Assembly (NCBI GenBank): GCA_003971905.1
Contig: RSEE01000032.1
Location: 434,001 to 498,000, forward strand
Reading direction: 5' to 3'
Length of the DNA stretch: 64,000 nt
From: Moniliella sp. 'wahieum'
Taxonomy: Eukaryota; Basidiomycota; Moniliellomycetes; Moniliellales; Moniliellaceae
Position numbers and translations under genes: made by a program. Of this stretch, positions 12,971-23,758 are shown in pieces. How positions within the stretch are numbered: position 1 is the stretch's first letter; each line of letters opens with the position of its first letter. The notes beneath the pieces are model-generated. The model had not been told where the DNA came from, made no database searches, and saw only the letters and a list, made by a program, of their open reading frames with translations.

Positions 12971-13338
12971 TTGGCCTAGGGGAGCCGGCAGAAGGATGAG
13001 GAGAAGGTGATGGATTGGAGCCAGAGTTGGGTCTGGGTACAGAGGCATCTATATAGGAGGCTGGACTAGGCACAGGGACAGTGAGTCACACAGGAGAGAG
13101 TGCAGGGCACAGGGACAGTGACACGCAGGGACGTCAGCGTGGAAGCCGATGGAACCGAGGCGAACCTGGTCTACCGACTGGGAGCCAGAGGATCACAGTC
13201 AACACCCCCGCTGGCCAGGGAACCCGGAGACATCGGTTGTGGGATGAGCTCCTGCCAGTGGATGTAGAGAGGGGAGGACTTGAGTGGCAACCGGGACGAA
13301 TGGCCTGGAGTTGTGCATGGCCACACGACTGGCCTACA
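12971..13338. repeat. Segmental repeat, copy 1 (368 bp)
   Basis: Begins TTGGCCTAGG and ends GGCCTACA. It has a small indel near its start relative to the other copies (GGGGAGCCGGCAGAAGG against GGGAGCCGGACGGGCAGAAGG) but otherwise appears identical by eye to copy 2, including the internal TATA-like CATCTATATAGGAG. The shared reading frame starts with GTG, not ATG, so it is probably not a gene. Confidence 0.9.
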
Positions 13339-14124
13339 CCCCGCTGTCCAGGATGACACCTGAACGAGCCGAGCGCTTGTGGTTGGTGTATTGTGCGACC
13401 GCCAGATGCTTGTAGAAGTCTTAGAAGTAAAAGTAGTAGGGGTTGCGCCCCGAAGCGATTTGGTGGGCAAAAGTAAAAAGCACCAGTTATAGGTGTAGTG
13501 AAAGAAAATTGGAAACTTGGAGTAAATGCGGTCCAAGGTCGTTTGGCATCAAAATTGGATGCGTTTGGTAGTTGTTTGGTTCCGCATGCCTGGTGCCAGT
13601 GGGGTCCATTGGGCATGGGAAATGAACGGGCGCTATGCGTCAACCGTCTTGATCTGTTTGGGTTCTCTTTGTGTTGAAAAAGAGGAGTGGAAGAAGTTGG
13701 GTGACCACCCCCCCCATCCTTTCCCCAGGTGCCCCGGATGAATTGGCAATCCGGGGCGTGTAGCCGTGGGTGGGGCACTTGATGAGCAGCCACCCCCGCT
13801 TTCTGCGATTCGCCTGCGCCGTTTTGTCGTTGGAGGAATTTCGTCTCGTTGACGATACCCGACACGTTTTGTTCCGTCGTGTGTTGTCCCTAAAAATCAT
13901 TGCCCCATCTGTGGGGGACGAGTGTGCCGATTGTGGCGGTAGTATGCCGATTGTGGCGGTAGTATGCCGATTGTGGCGGTAAGGTGCCGATTGTGGCGGT
14001 GGTGTTGTTGGGCGGGAGGACGGGTGTGTCTTGTGGGCTTGGCGGCTTAGCTTGGGCTTGTAGGCTTGGGGGTGGGCTTGCTTGAAGAGCGCTCCCCTTC
14101 CGGGGGGATCAGATTGTAGCTCTG
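13339..14124. other. Unique DNA between repeat copies 1 and 2
   Basis: No recognisable coding domain on either strand. Contains the four-unit 20-bp repeat at 13925-14004 and a C-rich run near 13710. Confidence 0.5.
13925..14004. repeat. 20-bp tandem repeat, four units
   Basis: Units start at 13925, 13945, 13965 and 13985, each TGCCGATTGTGGCGGT followed by a variable four-base end. The first three units are nearly identical; the last diverges in its final bases. Confidence 0.9.
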
Positions 14125-14496
14125 TTGGCCTAGGGAGCCGGACGGGCAGAAGGATGAGGAGAAGGTGATGGATTGGAGCCAGAGTTGGGTCTGGGTACAG
14201 AGGCATCTATATAGGAGGCTGGACTAGGCACAGGGACAGTGAGTCACACAGGAGAGAGTGCAGGGCACAGGGACAGTGACACGCAGGGACGTCAGCGTGG
14301 AAGCCGATGGAACCGAGGCGAACCTGGTCTACCGACTGGGAGCCAGAGGATCACAGTCAACACCCCCGCTGGCCAGGGAACCCGGAGACATCGGTTGTGG
14401 GATGAGCTCCTGCCAGTGGATGTAGAGAGGGGAGGACTTGAGTGGCAACCGGGACGAATGGCCTGGAGTTGTGCATGGCCACACGACTGGCCTACA
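14125..14496. repeat. Segmental repeat, copy 2 (372 bp)
   Basis: Full-length copy, from TTGGCCTAGGG to GGCCTACA, preceded by CTCTG as is copy 4. Followed after only two bases by copy 3, so the pair is effectively head to tail. Confidence 0.92.
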
Positions 14497-14498
14497 TG

Positions 14499-14724
14499 TT
14501 GGCCTAGGGAGCCGGACGGGCAGAAGGATGAGGAGAAGGTGATGGATTGGAGCCAGAGTTGGGTCTGGGTACAGAGGCATCTATATAGGAGGCTGGACTA
14601 GGCACAGGGACAGTGAGTCACACAGGAGAGAGTGCAGGGCACAGGGACAGTGACACGCAGGGACGTCAGCGTGGAAGCCGATGGAACCGAGGCGAACCTG
14701 GTCTACCGACTGGGAGCCAGAGGG
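14499..14724. repeat. Segmental repeat, copy 3 (226 bp, truncated)
   Basis: Same sequence as copy 2 up to GGGAGCCAGAGG, then breaks off into GTTAAACTCTG before copy 4 starts. Missing the last roughly 145 bp of the full unit. Confidence 0.92.
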
Positions 14725-14734
14725 TTAAACTCTG

Positions 14735-14972
14735 TTGGCCTAGGGAGCCGGACGGGCAGAAGGATGAGGAGAAGGTGATGGATTGGAGCCAGAGTTGGGT
14801 CTGGGTACAGAGGCATCTATATAGGAGGCTGGACTAGGCACAGGGACAGTGAGTCACACAGGAGAGAGTGCAGGGCACAGGGACAGTGACACGCAGGGAC
14901 GTCAGCGTGGAAGCCGATGGAACCGAGGCGAACCTGGTCTACCGACTGGGAGCCAGAGGATCACAGTCAACA
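14735..14972. repeat. Segmental repeat, copy 4 (238 bp, truncated)
   Basis: Matches copy 2 through GATCACAGTCAACA, then diverges into unique sequence leading to tRNA-Phe about 120 bp further on. Confidence 0.92.
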
Positions 14973-15091
14973 TCCACCTAGGAGAAGCAACCCGATGGGT
15001 GCACCATTCCGTATGGGGTCTGCCGCGTGACGGAGCATGGGAGGAACAGAGGAACAAAAAAGAAACCAGGGGGAGAAGCATAGAAAAAAAT

Positions 15092-15188
15092 GTCGTGTCC
15101 CGGGATCGAACCGGGGACCTTGAGGAATCCAGAGGATTTGCTATTGAATAGCTTCAATCTCACGCTCTCCCATCTGAGCTAACCCGAC
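15092..15188 (-). tRNA. tRNA-Phe (GAA) with intron
   Basis: Read on the minus strand: acceptor GTCGGGT pairs with ACACGAC apart from one G-A mismatch; D arm TAGCTCAGATGGGAGAGC; anticodon loop TTGAAG with anticodon GAA; T arm CCCGG-TTCGATC-CCGGG, perfectly paired. The anticodon stem is completed only after removing about 25 nt beginning one base 3' of the anticodon, the canonical tRNA intron position. The intron contains TTC, which can pair with the anticodon. Seven T residues (A run at 15084-15090 on the plus strand) follow the 3' end as a Pol III terminator. Confidence 0.85.
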
Positions 15189-15912
15189 TGCTTAGAATCG
15201 GTTTCCTCTTGTACGGTTCTAGTCTGAAACCCCACGTAATGGAAGCCAGCACACGTACTGAGATTGAATCTCTCCGGCTATCGCCTGGCTCCGCGTCACT
15301 ATCTATCTTGTCAGCGACCGTGCCAGCCTCGAATTTCGAGAGTGATGCTAGTGATGCATGATGCGTGACATGGAGTACGCGTGATGCGTGACGCGTGACG
15401 CGGCAAACTGAGCGGCGCCCCTCAAAACTCAATAAAATTTGAAAGCTGATATCTGCGAATGCTTTCAGACCGCAGGACCAATCCTGAACGTTCAGCGCCA
15501 GCGCTGAGGCTCAGGTTTCCACTGCCGATGGGATTGCAGCGCAAGCGGCCCAGTGCGTCGAAGGCTAGCCAAGCACACGCTGCCCCGGCTCTTATTAGCC
15601 GGGGCCAGGGCCTGCCAGGTGTTGATGCATGATGCATGGCTCCCGATGCATGATGCCGATGAGAAACTCTGGCCGAAACAACGTGTTTGCAGGCAGACCC
15701 GTCGCGCGTCGTGCGAGGCTGTGAGCAACTAGCTGGTCAGGTGTGACATGTGACATGCATGACAGGGAGCATGCGAGCCTCTCGTCTGAGGCTCAGGCCC
15801 GGCTGTCCCTTCGTCCTCCATCTGCATCCCCCCACCATCTCTTTTTTCCCACACAGCTCCGCTTCCCCGCGTTTCCTGCATGCGCTTGGCCCCGCTCCAC
15901 CGCTAACCGCTC
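15189..15912. other. Intergenic spacer rich in ATGCAT and ACGCGT words
   Basis: Between tRNA-Phe and the MFS gene. Arrays at about 15344-15403 (GTGATGCATGATGCGTGAC type, then ACGCGTGACGCG) and 15622-15658 (GATGCATGATGCATGG). No gene supported. The last 100 bases, pyrimidine-rich, probably hold the MFS promoter and 5' leader. Confidence 0.5.
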
Positions 15913-17928
15913 ATGACCGCCCCCTCGGCTGCTACGCCTTCCGATGACTCGGTGACCACCATAACGCACATCGCCCCTCCCGGAGCTGATAACGCTTCCG
16001 ACAACCTGTCGGGTACTACTGCTCCTCAGTCCCCTGTCCATGACCCCCGCACCATGGCCTCCATGTCCCTGCCGTGCTCGCTGATGCGGAATCACACTTG
16101 ATGGACGCATATGCCCGCGATGTGGAGCGCGAGGTGGACGAGGAAGTGGTTTTAGAGCGCGTGCGGAGTGGCGAGAGTGTACGAACCGCCCAAAGTCTGT
16201 CTGGCCCTCGCTCGGGCCTCGACCGTCTTCCCTCGATCGGAGCACGTGTCCAATCCAAGCTGCTCAGCCACAAGCATGCGCCCGATGCAAAGGGAACGGC
16301 ACAACGAGAGACGGAGAAGGACGAAGAGGAGCAGGATCCCAACCTGGTTACCTGGGATTCCCCCGACTCGCACGAGAACCCCCGCAACTGGCCGTATGGG
16401 AGGAAACTATTTTGCGCAGTAACTGTTGCTCTCTACGCATTCCTTTCGCCCTTTCTTCCTCCATTATCCCCTGCATTGGAGCAGATAGCCTCGGACCTCA
16501 ACATCCACAACAAAGCCGAGATCGACATGGTGGTTTCTATCTTTATTTTGGCGTACGCATTTGGTATGTCTTCTCAGTTGCTACCCCTTTCCCCCACGGC
16601 CACAGTTGTACTTTTTGCATTGGTCTCTAACCCTTTCTACGTCTTGCAGGTCCCTTTTTCTGGTCACCTTTATCCGAGATCTACGGGAGACGGCCTGTCT
16701 TGGTTGCTGGGAATCTTATGTTTCTCGCTTTCAACCTGGGCAGTTCGTTTGCCCATAAGGGCAACGGAGTGTCGGGAAAGGTACAGATTATGATTCTTCG
16801 GTTTTTTGCTGGATTCGGTGGCAGCGCACCTCTCGTTCTTGGTGGGGCCACCGTGGCAGACTTATTTGTGCCGTCGGAGCGAGGGACAGCGATGAGCATC
16901 TATACTGCTGCGCCTGTTGTTGCACCTGCCCTGGGCCCTCTGATTGGAGGCTGGGTGGCAGACCGGTTGACGGGCACATATCGCTGGAGGGTAACGTTGT
17001 GGGCCACCTCTGGCTTTGCTGCCCTGGTTGCGTCCGTTGGATATTTTGTGCTTCCAGAGACGTACCAACCGCGGATTCTGCATGTCAAGTGCGAGAAACT
17101 GAAACGCCAGACGGGCAACAACAAGCTATACACCGCGTTCAGCACAGTGGAGTTGTCTAATAAGGAACGCATTCGCCGTGCCATGGTCCGTCCCTACCTG
17201 ATGCTTGGCACAGAGGTGATCTTGATTGCGCTGGCAGTGGCCATGACCATCCTGTATGGGTGTTTGTACATTGCCCTTACCAGCTACGAGACCATCTTCA
17301 GGGATATTTACCATGAAACCACCGGCATTGCTGGGCTCAACTACATTGCCCTCTTTTTGGGCAGCTTCATCGGGGGACAGATTGGCGGACGCGCGGTTGA
17401 TATTATCTACCGCCGACTATCCGAACGTAACGGGGGTGTGAAAGTGCCCGAGTTCAAACTCCCCGTCTTTATGGTGGGCACCATCCTCTTTCCACTTGGG
17501 CTGATCATGTACGGCTTCAGTGCCCAATATCACGCTTTCTGGTTGGTGCCCGACATTGGAGCTAGCATCTTTGCGTTCGGCAACTTTATCTGCATGTTGG
17601 CCCTGCAAACATGTGCGTATTCTTCCTTCCCTATATCTCGTTCGTTCAATCACTGACGTTTGTTGCGTTCAGATGCGGTCGACTGCTATTCTATTTTTTC
17701 GGCTTCGGCTCTTGCTTCTCTCTGGCACGTCCGTGGTTTGTCTGGGTTTGGTTTCCCTCTCTTTTCGGTGTACATGTACGAATCACTCGGCTATGGATGG
17801 GGCAATGGCTTGGTCGCCCTGATCTTGCCATTGTTGGTCTACCCACTCCATTTTTGTTTTACAAGTATGGCCCTTGGCTCCGCAAACGGAGCAAGTATCA
17901 TCGCGCTGCCATGAAGGCAGGTATTTAG
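15913..17928 (+). CDS. MFS transporter, DHA1-type exporter
   Basis: Proton-coupled drug or polyamine exporter of the plasma membrane. A cytosolic N-terminus leads to NPRNWPYGRKLFCAVTVALY, the entry to the first span. Intron 16564-16649 joins AYAFG to PFFWSPLSEIYGRRPV (motif A). Motif C region reads LGPLIGGWVADRLTGTYRWR, followed by LPETYQPRIL and the central loop. Intron 17613-17672 joins LALQT to YAVDCYSIFSASA. The end reads FPLFSVYMYESLGYGWGNGL and then, in another frame, GLPTPFLFYKYGPWLRKRSKYHRAAMKAGI, ending 17928. Start at ATG 15913 requires a frame correction near 16040-16075; a later start is possible. One more shift lies near 17825. Substrate cannot be read from sequence. Confidence 0.86.
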
Positions 17929-19180
17929 CGTCCCGCGCTCTATGCAAATGGCCGGTACGTGTACTGTTTGGCTCGCGCCGTGTCGTGAGCTCAGCTGGTA
18001 CTCATTATGAGCGCTATGCTCCGTGACCTGTGGGTCTCTCTTATGGTGGGCCCGGGGCATCCTTTCGCCAAAGTGCCAAGTGTATCTGTAAATGTTCCTG
18101 CCATCTGTCTCTTTTATCCAGGACTAACTTCAAGCGGTCTTGAATCCTTGAGGCTTGAGGCTTGAGTGCTCGTCAAGTCGTCTGCAAGACTCATCAAAAT
18201 AGACACTGTTCTCCAAGACACACTAACATTGACAAACAATGCACATTGCTTTTTTTTCTCGTTCATCTATCTCGTCCTTTCTAAATTTGGTCCCCGTGTC
18301 GATGAAGAGAGCTGATGAGGTCGATGAGATCAATGAGGGGTGGAACTAGCTTGGCGCTGATAAGGAAGTTGTACTGATGTGGTATTGATGCGACGGTGCA
18401 CGACGATCCGCACCGCGGAATGAATGCGATTACAAAGAAACTCGTCAGCTCTCCTCTAATATCCGAGCAGGTGTTGGCGTTGAGGTTCGATGGAAGATCC
18501 TTCTCGGCGTGTTCATATCAAAGGGCTGGGGGATTGGGTAGCCTCCACTGTTCTAAGCCATCAAACACGCCCAAAACACTGCTGCAACCCCGTAGTGGAG
18601 GTGATGTGACGCGCAGCTTAATCTGCGGCTTGGCAAGTGACGACAGAAACACGGCCATTATGCATTACCGATTATCGACATCATCGCTCGTCAACGCGTC
18701 AAGCTTCAAGGCGACGATGATACTCCGCGAGGGAAGCATGCTCGACGTTCAGCGTTCGTTCACTGACTCTCGCGCTGCTGGTGGATCTCTTGTAGAGCCC
18801 AGAGGCTGGCGAGCTTTCTTTAGCAGCCCTGCTGGAAATTTTCCGGCGGATAGTGGGTGACCGGTGACAGTGACCGGTGATAGTGACCCAGTGATGCAAG
18901 TGATGCGCACAAAACTATCCACGCCCGCAGTATGCCACTCTCCCCGCGTGTAGCAGCGCTGGCGCTGCGTGCTGGGATACCACTGGCATGCCACATGCTT
19001 CAGAGACAGAGCCATTTGTTCATTCCAGCGGGGCCTGCCCTTTCAAATTTTTCAAACTTCACTCATTAATCCACGCGTCACCGGCCGGCCGTTCATCGCT
19101 GATTTAAATCTGCCACTACCATCTTCTGTGGCGGTTGCTACGGCCTCTGCTGCATGCCAACTTCTCGCTCGCTCCAGATA
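17929..19180. other. Intergenic region
   Basis: A 155-codon open frame at 18396-18860 starts with GTG and has no recognisable domain, so it is not called. Near 18855-18890 the sequence repeats GTGACCGGTGA with short spacers. The final 100 bases contain the presumed promoter of the EF-hand gene. Confidence 0.4.
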
Positions 19181-20437
19181 ATGTGGAGGCTTCTGGTCGT
19201 GCTAAGCGTCGCCTTGGCTTCCGTGGTCGTTCAGGCGCACGAAGACGAGCCCCCCGCTGTCGTGGCCGGGGCTGAAGCTGTGCCCCTCGGCCAGGAATCC
19301 TACATGCAAAAGCACATGGCCAACGAGCACCACATCAACGCCTTTGACCTTGGCTCTTCTTTGCCTTGCATGATCTGAATCGCGATGGGGTTTGGGACCG
19401 ATCGGAGGTGGAGGCGATTTACGGTGTCCACCACTCCACCTCCATCCGTCACTCCCCCACAGCCGAAGTGCACGACGAGAAGGCGAATGCAATCGTGAAG
19501 GAAGTGTTTGGTCGGCTGGATACGGATGGCGACCGCTTGATCTCCAAGAGCGAGTTCCTCTCGGCTGGGGTGAACGCCTTGCCTACATTTGAAAACTATG
19601 GGGTGGGCGTGTTGGGCCACCACTACGACCCCGAGTCCGAGTTCTTTGTTCACCATGAGCAAAAGTACCACAACACCCCGAAACGCAAACCGAGGAATCG
19701 TACAACCACCCTGAAGACATTGAGCACTTCTTGGCACATCAGCAAATTGAAGACGAGGAGGAAAATCGGGTGCGGAAGGCAGAAGGTATGCCCTCCATCG
19801 AGGAAGAAAATGCATTGCGCCAAGCGGCCGAAGCCCGGGGGGAGACGTACACGTCCAAGTACCAGGAAACGAACCAAAAGCGGCCGGAAGACCAAGAGTT
19901 CCGGCAAGTCGAGCAAGACGGCTACTTTGGCGGGTACGCCCACGACGAAGCCGAGTCTACACAGCATGTTTTCCGCACTTCCAATGGCCACCATGTTGTC
20001 AAGAGCCAAGCAACAGCGAATGGGAGCCACGAAGAAAATGTGGTAGAATGGCTTCCGGGAGAGACGGAAGAAGGACACAAGCAGCGCCAGGACATGTATG
20101 CCCAACGCTTACAGGCCGCTGCCTACTTTGACAAGTTGGAGAAGGAGCAAAAAGCTCGTTTGGCCAGCACTATTGAGCAAGTTAAGATCGAGCCAGGAGA
20201 AAGCGAGGAAGCGTTACTTCGCCGCCTCAACAAGGTTAAGTGGGAAGCTGCCCATCTCGGGAAAGAAGCCCCGAGGGATGCGCGGATGCGCAAGGGGCCA
20301 CCCCAAAATAAGGTATGCTATGTCTGGGTCGTCGCATGTGCCTATGCGTCCTTCTGACACTTTATTCGCTTCAGTTCCCATCAATTGCCAAGCAGAACAA
20401 CCGGCTGAAAAAGGGGTCCTACTTTGGCGAGTTTTAG
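19181..20437 (+). CDS. SSP120: SSP120/nucleobindin-like EF-hand secretory protein
   Basis: Calcium-binding luminal protein of the secretory pathway; yeast Ssp120 associates with the cargo receptor Emp47 in the ER-Golgi (family knowledge). The start at 19181 gives a clean signal peptide MWRLLVVLSVALASVVVQA; an in-frame ATG nine codons earlier would spoil it. EF-hand loop 1 is DLNRDGVWDRSE and loop 2 DTDGDRLISKSE, both with the canonical acidic positions. A long Glu/Gln/Arg-rich helical region follows. A 62-nt intron (20313-20374) precedes the last exon FPSIAKQNNRLKKGSYFGEF. Two frame breaks are visible, each explained by one missing base: a T near 19355-19360 (before FFALHDLNRDG) and a C near 19676-19679 (before ETQTEESYNHPED). 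Confidence 0.87.
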
Positions 20438-21146
20438 AAACAAAACCAGTCCCATCTCAGTATGCTTACGCCGCGCCGCTACGCGCTAATGTCTGCATTC
20501 CAGTGTCCTTGTTGCATTCGTCGTCGCTAGTGTTGCAGCATGTATCAGTTCCCTAATTTATTGTACCGCGGTATATCTTTCGGCGGCAGACGCCGGGCCA
20601 TCAATTTACTCAGGAACATCAGGGTCTCACCACGCTCGATGCGAAAGAGGACGAAACAAAAAGAAGGGATATAGTAAACTCATCCATCACCGGATCACCA
20701 GCTATTATATCTCTTCAATCCTCTCCTCATCGATGAAGAATGGAGGGTTTGGCCACTACAGTAGGCGTTAGGGGGGGACCGACAGAGACAAAAAGGAAAG
20801 CAAAGAAAAGATGGAGAAGGATACGATGACAAATTGCTACAGGTTCCCAGTCCGCGTGGGGGCAATTCATAAAGACCACTGGTGCGAGACTAGGGAAAAC
20901 AGAATCCTCGAGAAATCAGAAGAACAACGGAAACGAGAGGAAGACTCAAGGTGGTGGCGACCACATTCTGCACAGTAGCGAGTGGAAAGTCCACCCAGCG
21001 AGCCAGTATAAACGAGGGGAGTAGGGCGGGGTAACGAGAGAGAAGAAACGTTCATGTTGGGTACGGTGGCCGCCCCGCCGCCGAGTCCTTGATGTACATC
21101 CGTCCTCGTCCAGGTCCTTGCTTGAACTTTCCCTCTGCTGCCGGAT
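20438..21146. other. Convergent intergenic region
   Basis: Between the stops of the EF-hand gene and the reverse-strand Ser/Pro-rich gene. Probably 3' untranslated sequence of both; nothing else recognised. Confidence 0.4.
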
Positions 21147-23758
21147 AGATCACGTGTGGGCCACCGTCGTCAGTCCGTCGGGCGGAGACGGTGGCACGGA
21201 GGGAGACGGGTCAATTCTTCCCTTCCTTGGGAGCGGCACCTGGGGGTTGTCAGCGGTAGGCAAAGCGGGACGCTGTGGCTCAACGAAGCGCGTCTTGCGC
21301 AGTGTTTTGGAAAAACTCTTCCGCGGGGGGGAAAAGGCAGGGTTGGACAGTCCTTGGGGCAAGGTATGGCTGCTGCCTGAGCTCTCGGACAGAGAGGAAG
21401 GGTACCGTCCACCACTGTTCCCCGTCTCGACAGAGACATTGTCCAGGACCCCGCGCTGCGCTCCGCGACCGGCAGGTTGAATGGGAATCCCTGCAGTCAA
21501 GGTGGGGGGAGAGGCCGAACTGCTAATTTCGTTTTGCAGCTGAAAGGCTCGCTCACGGGAGACGGTACTGGGTTCGTGGGAGGAATCCATAGGACTCAGC
21601 ATCGGCTTGATGTACAGTACTCCCCTATTTGCATCCATCACATGAGCGGCGGAGCGCCCACTGCTCCCCGTCGAGATGCTGGCCGTCGAGTAGGGGTGGG
21701 GAGAGCCGTCGGAGATGGGAGAGGCTGGGTAGGACGGTCGGACGGGAAGATTAGTGAGCTGTTCCAGACGCGACTCCAGAAACTGGATCTGCAACTGCAT
21801 TTGCCGTTCTCGTTCTTGAGAAGTGGGTGCCAATCCCAACTGCGTCGGTAAGAGCGGAGAGAGGAAACGGAGGTAGGGGGTGAGAAAACGGGTCCGGCAG
21901 GCTTCCGTTGCTGGCTTGCCCAAAGTGATTCAAGCATAGCTGTTGAACAGAGAAACGGTGGTCAGTACAAACCAAGATCGGGAAGCGGTTAACAGGACAA
22001 GGGGAACATACCAATCTTGTTGGCCAATTCAAGATAGTTACTTTGGCTGCTAGGAGGACTCGCTTCGGCTGGCGAGGTGGCGGCTTGGGTCACGCCATCG
22101 CAAGGTCCAATAGAGCTGAATATAGACTGCGATCGGCTATCCTCAGGGATGGAAGCAGCCGGGGGCAAAGGTACCTTTCCCGGATAGTAGGCCAAGCCCA
22201 CATCAACCCCCAGCGAGGGTTGATGCACCCCAGCGGTATGCTGTGCTTGCTTCCGTACGTCGTGAGGTAGCCCAGATTGCTGAGAGCGAGCCGGTACACT
22301 GCCATTTGGGAGAGAGGCAGAACGTCCATATGCCATTTCTGGACTCAGGCCCCGTTCGGGGTCCTCCATGCAAACCCTCGTGGCGACAGAATGAGAGCGA
22401 GCATAATGGAGGGGATCGTTTATAATACCCAACTCGGGCGAGAGAATTTGTGCATTGACGGTCTCCTGACTGAGGGGAGACAAGCCGGGCCCTTGGGACG
22501 GGGTGGAAAGCAGGCGACGTGGATCCATGGGTGGAGGAGACAAGTGCCCTGGACTAGAAAGAATCGGGCTGGAAGCATTAGGCTCAGTGACTGAAGCGGT
22601 TGAGAATGGGCGCTGCTCGCCTGTTCGGGGGAGCCACTCTGCGAGGAGGAGTTGCCCGAAAGAGAGTGGCCCGAAAAGGGCGAGAGAGCACGAATTTGCC
22701 CAGGAACAGAGGCATAAGGAATAGAACCGTTTCGAGGGTCCCGTTCGCTCATGGCCGGGCTGGGCCTGGGCGCTGAATGCAAAGAAGGCGTGGGAGACGA
22801 TCGAGGTGGGGAAAGGAAGGACGGAGGGTACGAAGTTGGGTTGTTCTTGCCCATGGGGGAGGCTGGGGGTGCATAAACAGCCGGGGGCGTCCCAGTAGGC
22901 GCAGATTGATTCTTAAGTCGCAAAGCCATTTGCAATTGAGCCACCTGGGCCCTCAGGGCCTCGAGCTCAAATGATTTCGGGTTGGGGTCTGGGCCGACCC
23001 CTTCCGAACGGTTAATTCCTTGCACAGCCGAAGGGTGATGGCTGAGGTGTCGCTGGATGTCCCCTGGCGTTGACGAGAACGGTGTGTGTCTCCTCCGTAT
23101 CGGTCAGTTGATCATCCTCGTCGTCATCCTGTAAAGGGTCGGAGGCGGGCCGGGTCGAAAAGAACCCTTCAGCTCTGCCATGCCAGGCGAGCGGGATTTG
23201 GGCGATGAGGACGAGTGGAAAGAAGACGGTGAGGTCGAGCCCACAGCATACGAGCCATGGGGAACGCGCAAACTGGCCCCCGAGTTCAATGGAGACGAAA
23301 GAAGAGCAAGTGTATTCGGATCCAAGTGGATATCGAGATGTGGGGTCTGTCGTCACTCGGCCGTTCAAAACTAGACGTGGCAACCGACGTCCCTGTCGAC
23401 TCCGTCGAGGAGCGCGAGAGTGCGCCAGAAACAGCTGAACCATCCAGCACACTTTCATCGTCCCATGCTGGCTCCTCTTGCTGGAACAATGCGGTGGAAG
23501 GGGCACTACTCTGAGCCATGCTCCTGTCTCGTCTAGGTCTTCCCGCCACTCGGGTTGCCATTCGGACAAAAAGCGCTCCACCACATTGACAGTGGCGTTG
23601 CCTCCGTTGTTGGGCTCGGTACCGGTCAAGTTGCCCACAAAAGAGGGCAGGTCGGATGGGGGCGATGGCATAACGCTAGTCAAAGTGGACGCTGCTGTTG
23701 AAGGTGGGCCACAGTTGGGTTGTTGTGGGATTGATACTGGGGAGAGGGTAGCTGCCAT
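21147..23758 (-). CDS. Hypothetical large Ser/Pro-rich protein with short coiled coils
   Basis: Not recognised. The frame from ATG 23758 starts MAATLSPVSIPQQPNCGPP, continues through ATVNVVERFLSEWQPEWRED and, over several frame changes, to Ser/Pro-rich sequence with an acidic stretch DPLQDDDEDDQLTDTEETH. Two probable coiled-coil segments are seen: FELEALRAQVAQLQMALRLK (about 22980-22920) and ERERQMQLQIQFLESRLEQL (about 21820-21750). The C-terminus is Pro-rich and ends DGLTTVAHT at 21147. Composition fits an intrinsically disordered cytosolic or nuclear regulator. At least four frame breaks mean that intron positions and exact protein length are unknown. Single gene is the simplest reading but two genes cannot be excluded. 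Confidence 0.5.

Noticed and set aside
13081-15151. Repeated open frames beginning SHTGESAGHRDSDTQGRQRG in all four segmental copies
   Set aside because: The frame starts with GTG, exists only because the segment is duplicated, and has no domain or splice evidence.
18396-18860. 155-codon plus-strand frame
   Set aside because: GTG start and no domain; overlaps a repeat-rich spacer. Could be real but not supportable.
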